Source: Typhlomys cinereus
Lineage: Eukaryota > Chordata > Mammalia > Rodentia > Platacanthomyidae
DNA length: 64,000 bases
Assembly (NCBI GenBank): GCA_023101885.1
Contig: JALPQD010000044.1
Span: forward strand, 1,544,514-1,608,513
Reading direction: 5' to 3'
The notes beneath the pieces are model-generated. The model was not told the origin of the DNA and did not search any database. It saw only the letters and a list, made by a program, of their open reading frames with translations. This document shows, piece after piece, positions 62,461-64,000 of the stretch. The first letter of the stretch is position 1. Every line of letters begins with the position of its first letter. Both the position numbers and the translations under genes were made by a program.

Positions 62461-63177
62461 TATAATAAGTTTAAATTTCCCATACTAAAACTATACACAT
62501 TTTAAATAAGGGAAAACAGCCAGAAACACTGCTTGGCTTGCCCAGATTTGTTCAATCCTAAGCTTCAGTTTACAACTTTCTTGGTAAAAGACTTGGCTCT
62601 GTATGTAATGGTTCACACACTTCCGGCACCACACAAACCAACAAATCAACATTTAAGACCATCATGTCCAAAAGCATCATTTATAAGAGAAATATGACTT
62701 AGACATATGCTACATAAGCCTAAGTAGATAAGCAGGACCAATGCTAAAACGAGTCTAACTCTGCACTTCAAAAATCTGTGGATGTGCTGAACAGAATTGA
62801 CCTATTACTTGTACTTTGTTCATATTAAGAGTATTGCTGATAGCTATGATTCACTGAGTGCTTAAAATGCACAGGGAGTTACCTAACTCCTCCATATCGG
62901 TCTTTTGTATTTTCTGAAGTTTTTATGATCCCTTTCACTGAAGAGAGTCCTGAGACTGTCAGGTAGTTGACTCAAATTAACAGAGAAGTCAAAACACAAA
63001 ACCAGTATCTGTACAATTTCATTATTTCTAGCCCCATGTGGCTGGATATTTACTCAAACAATGCCACAGTTACCTGACCTTTTTAAATGAATAAAATGAA
63101 AAAGACAGCATGAAGCATGTACTCCTGCAGGTGCCGCCCACATGTAACTCAGTTTCCATCTTTTCACAGGATCTATA

Positions 63178-63270
63178 AGCCAAGGGTCTTCATTCACCAT
63201 AGGAAAATCCTGATCTTAACAAGGCTGACTGTGAACTATTCGCAACAACAAAAACAAAAACTTCAATAGC
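63178..63270 (-). repeat. Inverted repeat, right arm
   Basis: Reverse complement of 62160-62252; core 'aaggctgactgtgaactatt' and 'aagccaagggtcttcat'. A few substitutions and short indels separate the arms. Confidence 0.9.
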
Positions 63271-63834
63271 TAAGGACTGGTGCAGAGAGCTACCTAGCAG
63301 AGAGGGGTATTTTGAATACTGCCTGTTCGAAAAGAAATGTCATTCCTTGATAAAAGCATGGAAGGCTGAGAGGAATGACAATCACAAGCTTTTCATGGAA
63401 AACAGGCATAGAAAAGCTACCCTAACATACAGGCTCCTTCTGGAATCCTTAAAAATTAAGGCCATAACCTGAAATCCTAAGGCTTCTGCTCTGTTTCTGG
63501 AAGTGTCTTAGTATAGACTGTCTCTCTCTGGCCCACTTTAGATACCAGAAATGCTGATTCTCTGGCTCTCAGGCTGGCCATGCAAGCAAGCAGGGTAAAC
63601 TAGGAGAGCTCTCCCATATCTTCATCTCTCCTTCTAAGCAACTAGACTTACCACACCTGAATTTGCATATTATTCTCAGCCTCCTGTGCATATCCCCCAT
63701 ATATAAATAAAATCTGGCAGAAGCAGGCAGTGGATTTTCACTGTTTCTCCCACCAGAACAGTGGACTTCCCCATCTATTTCTGCCCCACTTATTCTATTT
63801 CCATCTTGTGTATTTCTTTCCCTTTCATTTATTC

Positions 63835-63873
<39 letters not shown>

Positions 63874-64000
63874 CCAGGACAGCTTCAGATGTCAGCATGC
63901 TTAGACATGGTACACCTACAGTTTCAAGGAAGCACAATGGTGAAAAGAGCCTCCCCTAAACCCTTACATAATGGTAGGAAGAAAGGATCTGAAGTTAATA
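63271..64000. other. Intron 12 sequence (partial) with (TA)n
   Basis: No coding match to the residues preceding exon 13 is visible, so that exon lies further right. A pure TA run lies at about 63837-63870. Confidence 0.6.

Noticed and set aside
61985..64000. The exon preceding exon 13 (armadillo region)
   Set aside because: I looked for the expected HLFEG-type ending with a GT donor on the minus strand and did not find it; it is probably beyond 64 kb.

Overview
This is mammalian chromosomal DNA, and rodent from its repeats: B1-like (7SL-derived), B2/B3-like and ID-like (tRNA-derived) SINEs, LINE-1 3' ends, MaLR-type LTRs and many CA/TG and GA microsatellites. A further tRNA-derived SINE of about 240-300 bp occurs at least 13 times and is not a standard mouse B1 or B2. 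It may mark a non-murid rodent, perhaps a jerboa or jumping-mouse relative, but that placement is a guess. There are no bacterial genes, operons or CRISPR arrays.

One gene explains all convincing coding sequence: LRRK2 (leucine-rich repeat kinase 2) on the minus strand. Twenty-six consecutive exons run right to left from about 61.9 kb to 0.53 kb. They correspond to human exons 13-38, human residues about S473 to G1886: the end of the armadillo region, the ankyrin repeats, the phospho-regulated linker, the leucine-rich repeats, the ROC GTPase domain and the whole COR domain. The exons coding for the N-terminal 472 residues lie beyond the right edge; the kinase and WD40 exons lie beyond the left edge. 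All 26 exons have AG acceptors and GT donors, and phase is kept at every junction. The exons total 4,229 nt against 4,238 expected from human; the difference is fully explained by five indels (-12, +3, -1, -1, +2).

Three of those indels break the reading frame (exon 23, exon 35, exon 38). The other two are in-frame (four codons lost in exon 14, one proline gained in exon 34). Because every other exon is open and well conserved and every splice site is intact, I think the frameshifts are more likely assembly or homopolymer errors than decay, but a recent loss of the gene cannot be excluded from the sequence. If any of the three is real, no kinase domain would be made from this allele.

The remaining 93% is intron, filled mostly by repeats. 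The most notable intronic features are a 640-bp purine tract starting 39 nt beyond the exon 30 donor (a polypyrimidine run in the transcript), a 70-bp intron 17, a pair of about 93-bp inverted repeats 0.9 kb apart upstream of exon 13, a complete LTR-like element with inverted termini in intron 14, and two related L1 3' copies in introns 32 and 28. I found no previously undescribed biological system here. The useful leads are the frameshifts, two natural changes in the ROC GTP-binding motifs, and the SINE family.
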